Assembly: GCF_014191305.1 (NCBI RefSeq)
Contig: NZ_JACHWJ010000004.1
Span: 434,001-498,000 of the forward strand
Origin: Pseudoclavibacter helvolus
GTDB lineage: Bacteria; Actinomycetota; Actinomycetes; Actinomycetales; Microbacteriaceae
Direction of reading: 5' to 3'
Length of the DNA stretch: 64,000 nucleotides
Shown one piece after another: positions 19,262 through 28,626 of this stretch. The translations under genes and the position numbers were made by a program. The notes beneath the pieces are model-generated. The model saw nothing but the letters and a program-made list of their open reading frames with translations, had not been told where the DNA came from and did no database searches. Positions within the stretch are counted from its first letter, which is position 1; every line of letters starts with the position of its first letter.

Positions 19262-19960
19262 CTAGGCCTTGGCCCCGGAGACCTTCAGCATGTAGCCGAA
19301 GCCGCGCTTGGTCTGGATGAGCGGCTCCTCGGTGAACTGGTCGAGCTTGCGGCGCAGGTAGGAGATGTAGGACTCGACGATTCCGGCGTCGCCGTTGAAG
19401 TCGTACTCCCACACGTGGTCGAGGATCTGCGCCTTCGAGAGCACGCGGTTCGGGTTGAGCATGAGGTAGCGCAGCAGCTTGAACTCCGTGGGGGAGAGCT
19501 CGATGGGCTCGTCACCGATGAAGACCTCGTGAGTGTCCTGGTCCATCGTCAGCTCGCCGGTGCGGATGACCGCTTCCTCTTCGGCCTGCATCGTGCGACG
19601 GAGGATGGCCTTGATGCGTGCCACGATCTCGTCGAGGCTGAACGGCTTGGTGACGTAGTCGTCGCCTCCCGCGTTGAGTCCCTCGATCTTGTCGTCGGTG
19701 TCGTCCTTGGCGGTGAGGAACAGGATGGGGCTCGTGTACCCGGAAGCGCGGAGGCGCTTGGTGACGCCGAACCCGTTCATGTCGGGGAGCATGACGTCGA
19801 GAACGATGAGGTCTGGCTCCTCCTCGATGACAGCGGAGATCGCGGCGGCGCCGTTGCCGACGGCACGCACCATGAACCCTGCGAAGCGCAGGCTGGTCGA
19901 CAGGAGTTCGCGGATGTTTGGCTCGTCGTCAACAACGAGAATCTTGGGGCCATCAGTCAT
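19262..19960 (-). CDS. OmpR-family response regulator (TrcR/TcrX-like)
   Basis: 232 residues. The receiver has DDE at 11-13, phospho-acceptor Asp55 (VLDVMLPD) and the conserved Lys in YVTKPFS. The winged-helix DNA-binding domain ends IQTKRGFGYMLKVSGAKA. It is the first gene of the pair with the kinase downstream. GATACT lies 6 bases before the ATG, so a leaderless start is likely. A direct repeat upstream suggests autoregulation. Confidence 0.92.
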   Translation of the reverse strand: MTDGPKILVVDDEPNIRELLSTSLRFAGFMVRAVGNGAAAISAVIEEEPDLIVLDVMLPDMNGFGVTKRLRASGYTSPILFLTAKDDTDDKIEGLNAGGDDYVTKPFSLDEIVARIKAILRRTMQAEEEAVIRTGELTMDQDTHEVFIGDEPIELSPTEFKLLRYLMLNPNRVLSKAQILDHVWEYDFNGDAGIVESYISYLRRKLDQFTEEPLIQTKRGFGYMLKVSGAKA

Positions 19961-19980
19961 GGACTAAGTATCTTGACGCC

Positions 19981-19997
19981 GTCTGAGTGAAGTCTGA
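19981..19997. promoter_or_regulatory. Direct repeat flanking the -35 region of the response-regulator gene
   Basis: GTCTGA occurs at 19981-19986 and again at 19992-19997, exactly 11 bp apart. This is the geometry of OmpR-family dimer sites. It brackets the expected -35 of the adjacent response-regulator promoter. Confidence 0.45.
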
Positions 19998-20090
19998 CGG
20001 CGCGCGGTGTCTCCGCTATGCGGGTGCGCTAATGTTCTGGGTCGCCTTCACTCGGCATCCCCACCGTGGCGACTGCACTACTGTGCCGAT

Positions 20091-20906
20091 ATGGATGACT
20101 CTGCTGCACCCAGGTACACCCACGGGCACCACGGGAGCGTGCTCCGCTCGCACGGGCGACGCACGGCCGAGAACTCGGCCGCCTACCTGCTTCCCGAGCT
20201 CCGAGAAGGGATGCGCGTGCTCGACGTCGGCTGCGGGCCCGGCTCGATCACGCTCGATCTCGCCCCTCGGGCCGGTTCGGCGGGCCAGGTCATCGGCATC
20301 GAAGTCGTAGAGGAGCCACTTGAGGCGGCTCGTGCGGCTGCGGCGGCGCGTGGCGATACCCGGACGGACTTCCGACTCGGCGACGTCTACGCGCTCGACT
20401 TCGCAGATGGCGAGTTCGACGTGGTGCACGCGCACCAGGTGCTCCAGCATCTCGCCGATCCTGTCGCGGCGCTCCGTGAGATGCGTCGAGTGACGAAACC
20501 GGGTGGGCTCGTCGCAGTGCGCGACGTCGACTACGGCACGTGCGTGTGGACTCCGCAGCTGCCGGCACTCGACCATTGGCTCGCCGTCTATGACCGCGTC
20601 GCCAGATCAAACGACGGCGAGCCGAACGCGGGGAGGCTGCTCAAGAGCTGGTCACGAGCTGCTGGACTCGAGGATGCTCGGCTCACGGCCAGCGCATGGA
20701 TCTTCGCTACGGCCGACGAGCGCGAATGGTGGGGATCGACGTGGGCCGAGCGGGCCACGCTTTCTCGCTTCGCGGAGGACGCCAAGGCGCGGGGGATCGC
20801 CTCGTCGGGAGATCTCAGGCGGATCGTTGACGCGTGGTCCGCTTGGTCGCAGGACGACGATGCAGAGTTTGTCATGACGCACGTGGAGCTGCTTGCTCGG
20901 GTGTGA
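20091..20906 (+). CDS. Class I SAM-dependent methyltransferase (UbiE/Methyltransf_11-like)
   Basis: 271 residues. Motif I VLDVGCGPGSITLDLA at about 44-59, an acidic strand IGIEVVEEPL, motif II FDVVHAHQVLQHLADP and motif III VTKPGGLVAVRDV are all present, so the enzyme should be active. The substrate is unknown; similar proteins are annotated as menaquinone- or quinone-like methyltransferases without proof. ATG 20091 lies 6 bases after TACTGT, a leaderless pattern. The 3' end overlaps the convergent MerR gene by 35 bases. Confidence 0.85.
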   Translation: MDDSAAPRYTHGHHGSVLRSHGRRTAENSAAYLLPELREGMRVLDVGCGPGSITLDLAPRAGSAGQVIGIEVVEEPLEAARAAAAARGDTRTDFRLGDVYALDFADGEFDVVHAHQVLQHLADPVAALREMRRVTKPGGLVAVRDVDYGTCVWTPQLPALDHWLAVYDRVARSNDGEPNAGRLLKSWSRAAGLEDARLTASAWIFATADEREWWGSTWAERATLSRFAEDAKARGIASSGDLRRIVDAWSAWSQDDDAEFVMTHVELLARV

Positions 20907-21348
20907 GCCCCGCGCCTGAGTCAGCCTGCACCAGGCTTGGCGACTCTCGGGGCTCCCCAGCAAGCGCGGCGATGATCGGGCAGGCCTCGGTCGGGTCGAG
21001 GCACGGATCCGCGAGGAGCCCTGTGGTGGCGATGCGGGTACGCTCCAGATCTCGGATGCGGTGGTCGATCTCGAGCAGCTTCTCGGTCGCAACACGGCGC
21101 ACGTCAGCAGGATCTGCCGTGCCCGCCCGGGCATCGGCCGACATGGAGACGAAGTCGCCCAGCTGCTGGAGCGTGAAGCTGAGCTCCTGGCCGCGGCGGA
21201 GGAAGCGCAGCCGGGCGAGGGCGTGCTCGTCGTAGTCGCGGTACCCGCCCTGCGTGCGCGGCGGGCTCTCGAGGACGCCGCGTCGTTCGTAGAAGCGGAC
21301 GGTCGAGATCTTGACGTCTGCGTGGGCGGCGAACTCAGCGATGCGCAT
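20872..21348 (-). CDS. MerR-family transcriptional regulator
   Basis: 158 residues. The N-terminal helix-turn-helix ISTVRFYERRGVLESPPRTQGGYRDYDE is canonical MerR, followed by a long dimerisation helix (about 75-125). Cys residues in LLADPCLDPTEACPII sit where metal-sensing MerR proteins hold ligands, so a thiophilic metal or redox signal is possible. The start overlaps the upstream membrane-protein gene by 14 bases, indicating co-transcription. The tail after residue 135 is poorly conserved in style. Confidence 0.88.
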   Translation of the reverse strand: MRIAEFAAHADVKISTVRFYERRGVLESPPRTQGGYRDYDEHALARLRFLRRGQELSFTLQQLGDFVSMSADARAGTADPADVRRVATEKLLEIDHRIRDLERTRIATTGLLADPCLDPTEACPIIAALAGEPRESPSLVQADSGAGLTPEQAAPRAS

Positions 21349-21826
21349 GAGAGGACACTACGAGCTTGGGCTCATCAGCCTGCCGAGCGCGCCGAGCCGT
21401 GATCACGGCGATGCCCTGGACAAGGCCCCAAGCGAGCTCCAGCAGGAGCATGGCCCCGACGAGTGGGGTGGCACCCGCGGCGAGCGCCGTGATCATGCCA
21501 AGCGAGAAGAGGGCCCGAGCCACGGTGTCTGCCGCGCCCGCCATGAGCGACGGTCGGCAGATGCGGAAGAGTGCCCACACCGTGACGACGCCGCCCATGA
21601 GGTTCGCGAACATCATGGTGGACGGGGAGTCCGCATCCGGGAGCTCACCGCCGAGCCCGAGGCTGGCCTGCAGCGCGCCGAGCCCGGAGAAGATGAGCCC
21701 GGTCGTGGGAGTGAACGCGAAGCCGATCGTGACGACGAGGCCATAGATGGCGGAGACCCGAACGATGCTCCGGGCTCGGTCCTTGCTTGTGCTTGGGGTT
21801 CGTGTCATGAAGCCAAACTGCGCCAT
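21335..21826 (-). CDS. Small integral membrane protein of unknown function
   Basis: 163 residues with four predicted membrane segments (about 24-44, 69-88, 99-118 and 120-142). No family was recognised. A second ATG six codons downstream (21808) could be the start. It is co-transcribed with the MerR regulator through a 14-base overlap, so it may be that regulator's target, perhaps in transport or resistance; that is inference from context. Confidence 0.65.
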   Translation of the reverse strand: MAQFGFMTRTPSTSKDRARSIVRVSAIYGLVVTIGFAFTPTTGLIFSGLGALQASLGLGGELPDADSPSTMMFANLMGGVVTVWALFRICRPSLMAGAADTVARALFSLGMITALAAGATPLVGAMLLLELAWGLVQGIAVITARRARQADEPKLVVSSHAHR

Positions 21827-21890
21827 GCACCCTGGTGCAGAGTCAAGTCCGAGTGGCCCCGGGATCGAAGGCCGCCCCGATCAGCAGAGA

Positions 21891-23537
21891 CTAGGCGGGC
21901 GCCAGGATCGCGTCGGCGTCCAGGATCTCGTACGAGTAGCCCTGCTCGGCGAGGAAGCGCTGTCGGTTCTGAGCGAAGTCCTGGTCGACGGTCTCGCGGG
22001 AGACCAACGTGTAGAACGAGGCGGTCACACCCGTCGAGCTCGGACGAAGCAGCCGGCCGAGGCGCTGCGCCTCTTCCTGCCTCGAGCCGTACGAGCCGGA
22101 GATCTGAACGGCGACGGATGCATCCGGCAAGTCCACTGAGAAGTTGGCGACCTTAGAGACGACGAGCACCTTCTCGCGACCTTCGCGGAACGCCTGGAAG
22201 AGCTCCTCACGCTCGGCGATGGGGGTCTGGCCGGTGAGCTTCGGAACGCCCAACTCTTCGGCGATGCTGTCGATCTGATCGAGGTACTGCGCGATGACGA
22301 GGATGTTCTCACCCTCGTGCTTCGCGATGAGGGCCTTCACGAGTTCGTGCTTCGCGGGCGCCGTCGCTGCGATGCGGTAGCGCTCATCGTCGCTCGCGGC
22401 GGCGTACTCCATACGGGTCTCGTACGGCAGATCGACGCGTACCTCGTAGCACTTGGCCGGCGAGATGTAGCCCTGCGCCTCGATGTCCTTCCACGGGGCG
22501 TCGAAGCGCTTTGGGCCGATGAGGCTGAAGACGTCGCCCTCGCGACCGTCTTCGCGGACGAGGGTCGCCGTGAGACCGAGGCGGCGGCGAGCCTGCAGCT
22601 CGGCCGTGAGCTTGAAGACCGGGGCAGGGAGCAGGTGCACCTCGTCGTAGACGATGAGGCCCCAGTCGAGGGCGTCGAGGAGCGAAAGGTGCGTGTAGAC
22701 GCCCTTCCGGCGCGCGGTGAGGATCTGGTAGGTCGCGATCGTGACGGGCTTGATCTCCTTGACCTCGCCCGAGTACTCACCGATCTCGTCTTCCGTGAGC
22801 GTGGTCCGGCGGAGCAGCTCGTCCCGCCATTGCCTCGCGGAGACGGTGTTCGTCACGAGGATGAGCGTGCTCGTGGACGCTGTTGCCATGGCTCCTGCCC
22901 CCACGAGGGTCTTGCCGGCGCCGCAGGGGAGCACAACAACCCCGGACCCGCCCTCGAAGAAGTGGTCGACGGCCGAGCGCTGGTAGTCGCGCAGCTGCCA
23001 CTCGGACTCGTCGAGCGCGATGGCGTGCGGGGTGCCCGGTGTGTAGCCCGCCAGGTCTTCCGCGGGCCATCCGAGCTTCACGAGTTGCTGCTTGAGTTCG
23101 CCGCGCGCCCAGGCCTGAACCCGGAACCCGGACTCGCCGGTCGGTCCCTCGAGGAGTGGCGCGACGTGCTTGGCCTTGGAGATCTGCAGGAGCACGGCCG
23201 GGTCGTCGCTCGAGACGACGAGCTCGCCGTCCTCGTCGCGTGAGATCACGAGCTTGCCGTAGCGCGCCACGGTCTCGCGGATCTCCGCCGAGACCGACGC
23301 TGGCACGGGGAACTTCGCGAAACGCTCGAGTACATCGAGCATCTCGTCGGCCTCGTGGCCGGCGGCGCGGGCGTTCCAGAGTCCGAGTCGCGTGATCCGG
23401 TAGGTGTGGATGTGCTCGGGAGCGCGCTCGAGCTCGGCGAAGACAGCAAGCGCGTGACGTGCGGCTTCGGCGTCGGGATGGGCGACTTCGAGCAGGACAG
23501 TTCTGTCGCTCTGTACGATCAACGGTCCAAGTGCCAT
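21891..23537 (-). CDS. XPB/ERCC3-like DNA repair helicase
   Basis: 548-residue superfamily 2 DNA helicase resembling the eukaryotic TFIIH subunit XPB. The N-terminal damage-recognition-like domain includes LARYGKLVISRDEDGELVV style sequence. Walker A is LPCGAGKTLVGAGAM, motif II is DEVH (YDEVHLLPAP), motif III is TATLVRED, and motif VI is QRLGRLLRP. ATG 23537 is 8 bases after a TATGAT -10; a TTG three codons upstream is less likely. It lies 81 bp after the helicase-associated gene, as in mycobacteria (Rv0861c/Rv0862c). Confidence 0.95.
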   Translation of the reverse strand: MALGPLIVQSDRTVLLEVAHPDAEAARHALAVFAELERAPEHIHTYRITRLGLWNARAAGHEADEMLDVLERFAKFPVPASVSAEIRETVARYGKLVISRDEDGELVVSSDDPAVLLQISKAKHVAPLLEGPTGESGFRVQAWARGELKQQLVKLGWPAEDLAGYTPGTPHAIALDESEWQLRDYQRSAVDHFFEGGSGVVVLPCGAGKTLVGAGAMATASTSTLILVTNTVSARQWRDELLRRTTLTEDEIGEYSGEVKEIKPVTIATYQILTARRKGVYTHLSLLDALDWGLIVYDEVHLLPAPVFKLTAELQARRRLGLTATLVREDGREGDVFSLIGPKRFDAPWKDIEAQGYISPAKCYEVRVDLPYETRMEYAAASDDERYRIAATAPAKHELVKALIAKHEGENILVIAQYLDQIDSIAEELGVPKLTGQTPIAEREELFQAFREGREKVLVVSKVANFSVDLPDASVAVQISGSYGSRQEEAQRLGRLLRPSSTGVTASFYTLVSRETVDQDFAQNRQRFLAEQGYSYEILDADAILAPA

Positions 23538-23618
23538 AACGGTCAATCATACCTGCCGACCTTTGCGCGCCTGAGTGCTTGGCGCTGCCGAGTGCGGGCG
23601 ACTAGTGTGCGCGGCCGC

Positions 23619-25307
23619 TTACTCCGTGTCGGGGGTATCTGCGAGCTGCACTTCGAGGATCGCCCTGATCGGAAGCGTTCGCTCGACGTCGGCGGCAAGA
23701 TCCCTTGCGCGCAGTCGTCCGGCGGCGACACTCATCGGCACGAGGCGCAGGGTTGTCTCCTTGCCACCGCCGAGGTCGACGCGGACCGTGACCTCGCTCT
23801 TGGCTCGCCTGGCAACTTCGAGCTGTCGCTGCACCCACGTCTGCGCGTCGTCACCGGCGTCGAGTCTGGTCGCTTCGTCGTGGAGGGCGTCCGCGAATCG
23901 CAGTGCGGCGTCGCTCGGCCGCAGGTCGCGCGCCGGGGCGGTCTCCCTCGGACGCAGGGGGACAAGCTGCCCGGTGGCGTTCTCGGCGCTGGCGGGGTAG
24001 CGCGCGTCGAGCAGCATGAGCACAACCGTGTCGCGTGACGCGGAAGATACCAGCGCTCCCTCACCTGACTGTCGCAGTCCGAGCGGCGCGACCGCAGCAT
24101 CCACGCGGAGAGCGTCCATGAGGGCCGGGTCCTGGCTCGTGACGATGGTGCCCGGCCTGACCGGATGCTCGCGGACGCGAACCCGCCCGTGGCGGTTCGC
24201 GGCCTCGCGGAGCAGGTACTCCACCGGCTGCGGGATGCCCGTGAGGGAGAGCCTCGCGAGGGTCGCCTCGATTTCGGAGATGGAGAGTCCGGTGCCGAGG
24301 GCGTGCGTGACGGATGCCTCCGAGAGCCGGTAGCTCGACGCGAGACCGCGCCGCTCGAGGGATGCGACGGCCTGAAGAGCCTGCTCGTCGGCTGGGGCGA
24401 GCGGGCCTGGCGCGATGATCGAGAGGTCCGGCTGCAGGTAGACGCCCGTGACCTCCTCAGGGAGCGAGGCCGCGAGCAGATCGGCCGCTGCGCCGAGATC
24501 GTCGTGCGTCAGCAGGAGACCGAGTTGGCTGAGCTGGCCTTCTACCGTCAGACCCAGGAGTTCGGTCTTGGGCGTCGCGTACGACTTGCTGTCGGTCAGT
24601 ATCCCGGCACGATCTTCCACGCGGAGCTCGGCGAGCCAGCACTCCGCGAGCTGTCGCCAGCGTGAGAGCGGGGCACTCAGCCCGAACACTCTGCCGGCGG
24701 CTGTCGGACGCATGGCATCCGCGACGGGACTGCAGAGACCGAGGGCGAGCATCCATTCGAAGAGCGGCGACAGTACGGCCTGCTCGGTGTGCAACTCGGC
24801 GGCAATGCGCCGAACGGTGGTGGCACCGAGCTGGAGGCCGCCGCGACCGTCCCGGTAGGCACGCGGCGCGAGGTCGAGAGCAGCGATTGCGTCTGCGGCG
24901 AGCTGGGCTGCACCGTGGGCGCGCTCCGTGGACTGGGGGAGCGGCGCCAGGCTCGCCTCGTCGACGGTCTCGCTGCCAGCCGGACTGGCGAGCAGCTCAG
25001 CGAGCGCGGCGGATGCAGCGGGGAGCAGCTCGGGTGATTCGGGAGTGCCGACGGCGAGGCCACGGAGCCTCGCTGTTCGCAGCGCCTCCGCTGTCCCCGA
25101 CGCGAGTCGAGAGGCGTCTCGCCAGCCGAGGCGGGCGACGGCTTCGCGTGTGGCGGACTCATCAGCGAGCGCCTCGGCGATGTCCATGGCTCCGCTCGAG
25201 CCGCGCAGCGACAGCCTGCGCCAGGCTGCGAGGCCGGCGAGGTCGGTGCGATCGAGGCTGCGGAGGAGCTGGAGAACCCGCAGCGCGCTCGGGGAGGCGT
25301 CTATCAG
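23619..25307 (-). CDS. Helicase-associated (XPB/Ssl2-like) domain protein, apparent CTG start
   Basis: About 562 residues, homologous in layout to the conserved protein encoded next to bacterial XPB genes (Rv0862c type). It is helical, with repeated winged-helix-like modules, and the C-terminal half (LTGIPQPVEYLLREAANRHGRVRVREHP) is the most typical. No ATG, GTG or TTG lies between the end of the upstream gene and an internal ATG at 25187, which would cut about 40 family-like residues. A CTG at 25307 overlaps the upstream TGA exactly as ATGA pairs do, so I chose it. A sequencing error near the start is the alternative. Confidence 0.75.
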   Translation of the reverse strand: MIDASPSALRVLQLLRSLDRTDLAGLAAWRRLSLRGSSGAMDIAEALADESATREAVARLGWRDASRLASGTAEALRTARLRGLAVGTPESPELLPAASAALAELLASPAGSETVDEASLAPLPQSTERAHGAAQLAADAIAALDLAPRAYRDGRGGLQLGATTVRRIAAELHTEQAVLSPLFEWMLALGLCSPVADAMRPTAAGRVFGLSAPLSRWRQLAECWLAELRVEDRAGILTDSKSYATPKTELLGLTVEGQLSQLGLLLTHDDLGAAADLLAASLPEEVTGVYLQPDLSIIAPGPLAPADEQALQAVASLERRGLASSYRLSEASVTHALGTGLSISEIEATLARLSLTGIPQPVEYLLREAANRHGRVRVREHPVRPGTIVTSQDPALMDALRVDAAVAPLGLRQSGEGALVSSASRDTVVLMLLDARYPASAENATGQLVPLRPRETAPARDLRPSDAALRFADALHDEATRLDAGDDAQTWVQRQLEVARRAKSEVTVRVDLGGGKETTLRLVPMSVAAGRLRARDLAADVERTLPIRAILEVQLADTPDTE

Positions 25308-25573
25308 CTCTCGGACCTGCCCCGCGAGCGCCGGTTCGCGACGATGCGCCAGATGATGAGCGAGAGGATAAGGAGGAACGCGACGGGGAAGCCGATGTAC
25401 GTGACGAACAGCAGCGTCGGCCAGATCGGGTTGGTTGCGTCGACCTCGATGCCGAGGAGCGGCGTCGCGAGCAGCACGAGGAGCGCGATGAAGGAGATCG
25501 CCGCGATGCCGAGGGACATGAAAGCGAGGATGCGTTCGCCCTTCGCGATGGGGGCGCCGTTGGAAGAGGTCAC
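25304..25573 (-). CDS. Small two-segment membrane protein
   Basis: 89 residues from GTG 25573. Two hydrophobic helices (about 15-38 and 50-74) are separated by a short loop. The Arg-rich C-terminus ANRRSRGRSES is expected to be cytosolic. No family was recognised. GTG lies 6 bases after TAGTCT, a leaderless pattern. Its stop overlaps the presumed CTG start of the helicase-associated gene. Confidence 0.7.
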   Translation of the reverse strand: MTSSNGAPIAKGERILAFMSLGIAAISFIALLVLLATPLLGIEVDATNPIWPTLLFVTYIGFPVAFLLILSLIIWRIVANRRSRGRSES

Positions 25574-25617
25574 CGAACCAGACTAATCGACATGCGCGCC
25601 ACCGTAGACTGGTTCGG
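25573..25617. promoter_or_regulatory. Symmetric divergent promoter pair
   Basis: CCGAACCAGACTA (25573-25585) and TAGACTGGTTCGG (25605-25617) form a 13-bp inverted repeat with one mismatch. Each arm carries a -10 (TAGTCT on minus, TAGACT on plus) followed by the same GGTTCGG initial transcribed sequence. It drives the small membrane protein one way and the cold-shock/DUF3027 pair the other. Confidence 0.6.
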
Positions 25618-25715
25618 ATCAGCCGCACGCCGCGGCTGACCAGGGGAAGCGAAGATCGCCGCCCCGCCTGTGAAAGTTCGATCTGGTGCCTTGAGCGCCG
25701 AACAAGGAGATGGCC

Positions 25716-26099
25716 ATGCCCACCGGCAAGGTGAAGTTCTACGACGAGGACAAGGGATTCGGCTTCATTGCGGCCGACGACGGTCAGGAGATCTTCCTGC
25801 ACGCGACGGCGCTTCCAGCAGGAACCTCGTCGGTGCGCCCTGGAACGAAGCTCGAGTTCGGCATCGCCGACGGCCGACGCGGCGCTCAGGCGCTCTCGGT
25901 GCGAGTTCTTGAGGCGCCCCCGAGCGTCGCCCGCATCCAGCGCAAGTCGCCAGACGACATGGCGGTCATCATCGAGGACCTCGTGAAGCTGCTCGACACC
26001 GTCGGCGGAGCAATGCGGCGCGGTCGCTACCCCGAGAAGCCGCAGGGCGCGAAGATCGCAGCGATGCTCCGGCGCGTCGCGGACGACCTGGACGCCTGA
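25716..26099 (+). CDS. CspB-type cold-shock-domain protein with C-terminal helical extension
   Basis: 127 residues. The N-terminal cold-shock domain (about 1-68) has RNP1 GFGFIAA and RNP2 EIFLHAT. A helical C-terminal extension (DDMAVIIEDLVKLLDTVGGAM onward) is found in the long actinobacterial Csp group such as Rv0871. ATG 25716 is preferred over the ATG six bases upstream because AAGGAG then has better spacing. The leader is about 100 bases. It is coupled to the DUF3027 gene by a one-base overlap (TGATG). Confidence 0.9.
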   Translation: MPTGKVKFYDEDKGFGFIAADDGQEIFLHATALPAGTSSVRPGTKLEFGIADGRRGAQALSVRVLEAPPSVARIQRKSPDDMAVIIEDLVKLLDTVGGAMRRGRYPEKPQGAKIAAMLRRVADDLDA

Positions 26100-27304
26100 T
26101 GACGAAAGAGGCCGTGCTTCCCGCCCCGCTCGGGGTGGCCCTTGACGCCGCTGAGCTCGAGCCCTCGCGACGGCTCGCGTGGGCGGCGCTGCTGGACGTG
26201 ACGCCGGCCTCGGAGCTCGGCGAGCTCATCGCCGTCGTCCCGGAAGAGGACGAGGGCGTCTACACGCTCCAGTACACGACGCGCCTGCCCGGTTACCCGG
26301 ACTGGCGCTGGAACGTCTCGCTCGTGCGCCTGGTCGACCAGGCGGAGCCGACGGTCCTCGAGGCTGAGCTGCTCCCCGGCGACGGTGCGCTACTCGCTCC
26401 TTCCTGGGTGCCTTGGTCTGACCGACTCGCTGACTACGAGGCGGCGCAGCTCCTCGAAGCTGGCGAGGCTGTTGAGGGCGGCGACGAGAGTGCGGAGTCG
26501 ACCAGCGACGAGGTCGCGCCTAAGTCGAGCAAGCGCATCCGGCGCACCCGGACGCGCCGCCGCATCGGTGCAGGCGGGGCAGCCGAGGTCGAGTCGACGG
26601 CGCCGGAGGCGAGCGAGGAAGCGTCCGTGGATGCGCTTGCCGCAGACGGCGGCGCACCGGCCGAGGCTCCGACCGATGCCGATGCCGACGCCGAGAAGCC
26701 CAAGAAGAAGAAGCGCAAGAAGGACAAGTCAGCCAAGAAGGCGAAGTCAGTAGCTGACCTGAACGCCAAGGCGGACAGCTCCGCGGGTGACGGGCCTGCA
26801 CGCGAGGAGTCCGGCTCCTCGAGCGCTGAGGGCCCGCCTGCGACTGAGAAGCCGAAGAAGTCGCGCCGCAAGCGCGTCGAACAGGCGACTCCTGACGCCG
26901 CCGAAGGCGAGCGGGCCGAGGTCGCGCCGGACGGAGCGTCGGATGAGGTCGCGCCGGTGAAGCCCGAGCGACGGAAGCGTAAGAAAGCCGTCAAGGCGGT
27001 CGACGCGACGCCTGTCGTCGAAGCGGCTCTCGAAGACGAGCCCGTCGAGCCGAAGCGTGCTGCAGACGAAGCAGAGATCGCAGAGGTCGCCGAGCCGACC
27101 AAGGCGAAGTCTCGCGGCAAACGGCGCAGGGTTGTTGTTGTGCCCCGCAGCGAAGACGAGTTGCCTGCACAGGAGCCTGCCGAGTTCGGTGAGGCCGCCG
27201 ATATCCGCGAGTTCGCGGACGACATGGACGATGTGCTCGATGGCGTGGACTTCGAGCCTGACGCCGACGAAGTCGTGCCAGAAAGCGACGAAGCAAAGCA
27301 GTAG
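26099..27304 (+). CDS. DUF3027 protein with long repetitive charged tail
   Basis: 401 residues. The N-terminal ~125 residues (ELGELIAVVPEEDEGVYTLQ, LPGYPDWRWNVSLVRL, LLAPSWVPWSDRL) match DUF3027, an actinobacterial family beside CspB. The remaining ~275 residues are low-complexity: acidic Ala/Glu stretches alternate with about five basic clusters (for example KRIRRTRTRRRIG, KPKKKKRKKDKSAKK, KPKKSRRKRVEQ, KPERRKRKKAVK, KSRGKRRRVVVV). The tail looks nucleic-acid binding. No catalytic motif is seen. It is translationally coupled to cspB. Confidence 0.85.
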   Translation: MTKEAVLPAPLGVALDAAELEPSRRLAWAALLDVTPASELGELIAVVPEEDEGVYTLQYTTRLPGYPDWRWNVSLVRLVDQAEPTVLEAELLPGDGALLAPSWVPWSDRLADYEAAQLLEAGEAVEGGDESAESTSDEVAPKSSKRIRRTRTRRRIGAGGAAEVESTAPEASEEASVDALAADGGAPAEAPTDADADAEKPKKKKRKKDKSAKKAKSVADLNAKADSSAGDGPAREESGSSSAEGPPATEKPKKSRRKRVEQATPDAAEGERAEVAPDGASDEVAPVKPERRKRKKAVKAVDATPVVEAALEDEPVEPKRAADEAEIAEVAEPTKAKSRGKRRRVVVVPRSEDELPAQEPAEFGEAADIREFADDMDDVLDGVDFEPDADEVVPESDEAKQ

Positions 27305-27357
27305 CCCTTGGGGTGCGCAGCGCACCTCAAGAACAGCAGCGGACCTCAAACACACAC

Positions 27358-27397
27358 AAGAAGGGCGTCACCAGCAGTTACTGGTGACGCCCTTCTT
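27358..27397. terminator. Bidirectional terminator between the DUF3027 gene and serC
   Basis: AAGAAGGGCGTCACCAG (27358-27374) is a perfect 17-bp complement of CTGGTGACGCCCTTCTT (27381-27397). T runs lie on both outer sides. Confidence 0.9.
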
Positions 27398-27434
27398 GTA
27401 CTCCTCTGGCCAGCTCCGCGCCCGGAGGTTCGGG

Positions 27435-28559
<1,125 letters not shown>

Positions 28560-28626
28560 CTATGCGCGCAAGCGGCCTCGCTCGCCGCTAGGCTTGGCGA
28601 ACCAATGCAACGGGAGGTGGCGGGGC

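Noticed and set aside
21346-21360. Leaderless promoter for the MerR gene (TAGTGT 6 bases before ATG)
   Set aside because: The ATG lies inside the end of the upstream co-directional gene, so simple operon coupling explains it; it was left out of the leaderless list.
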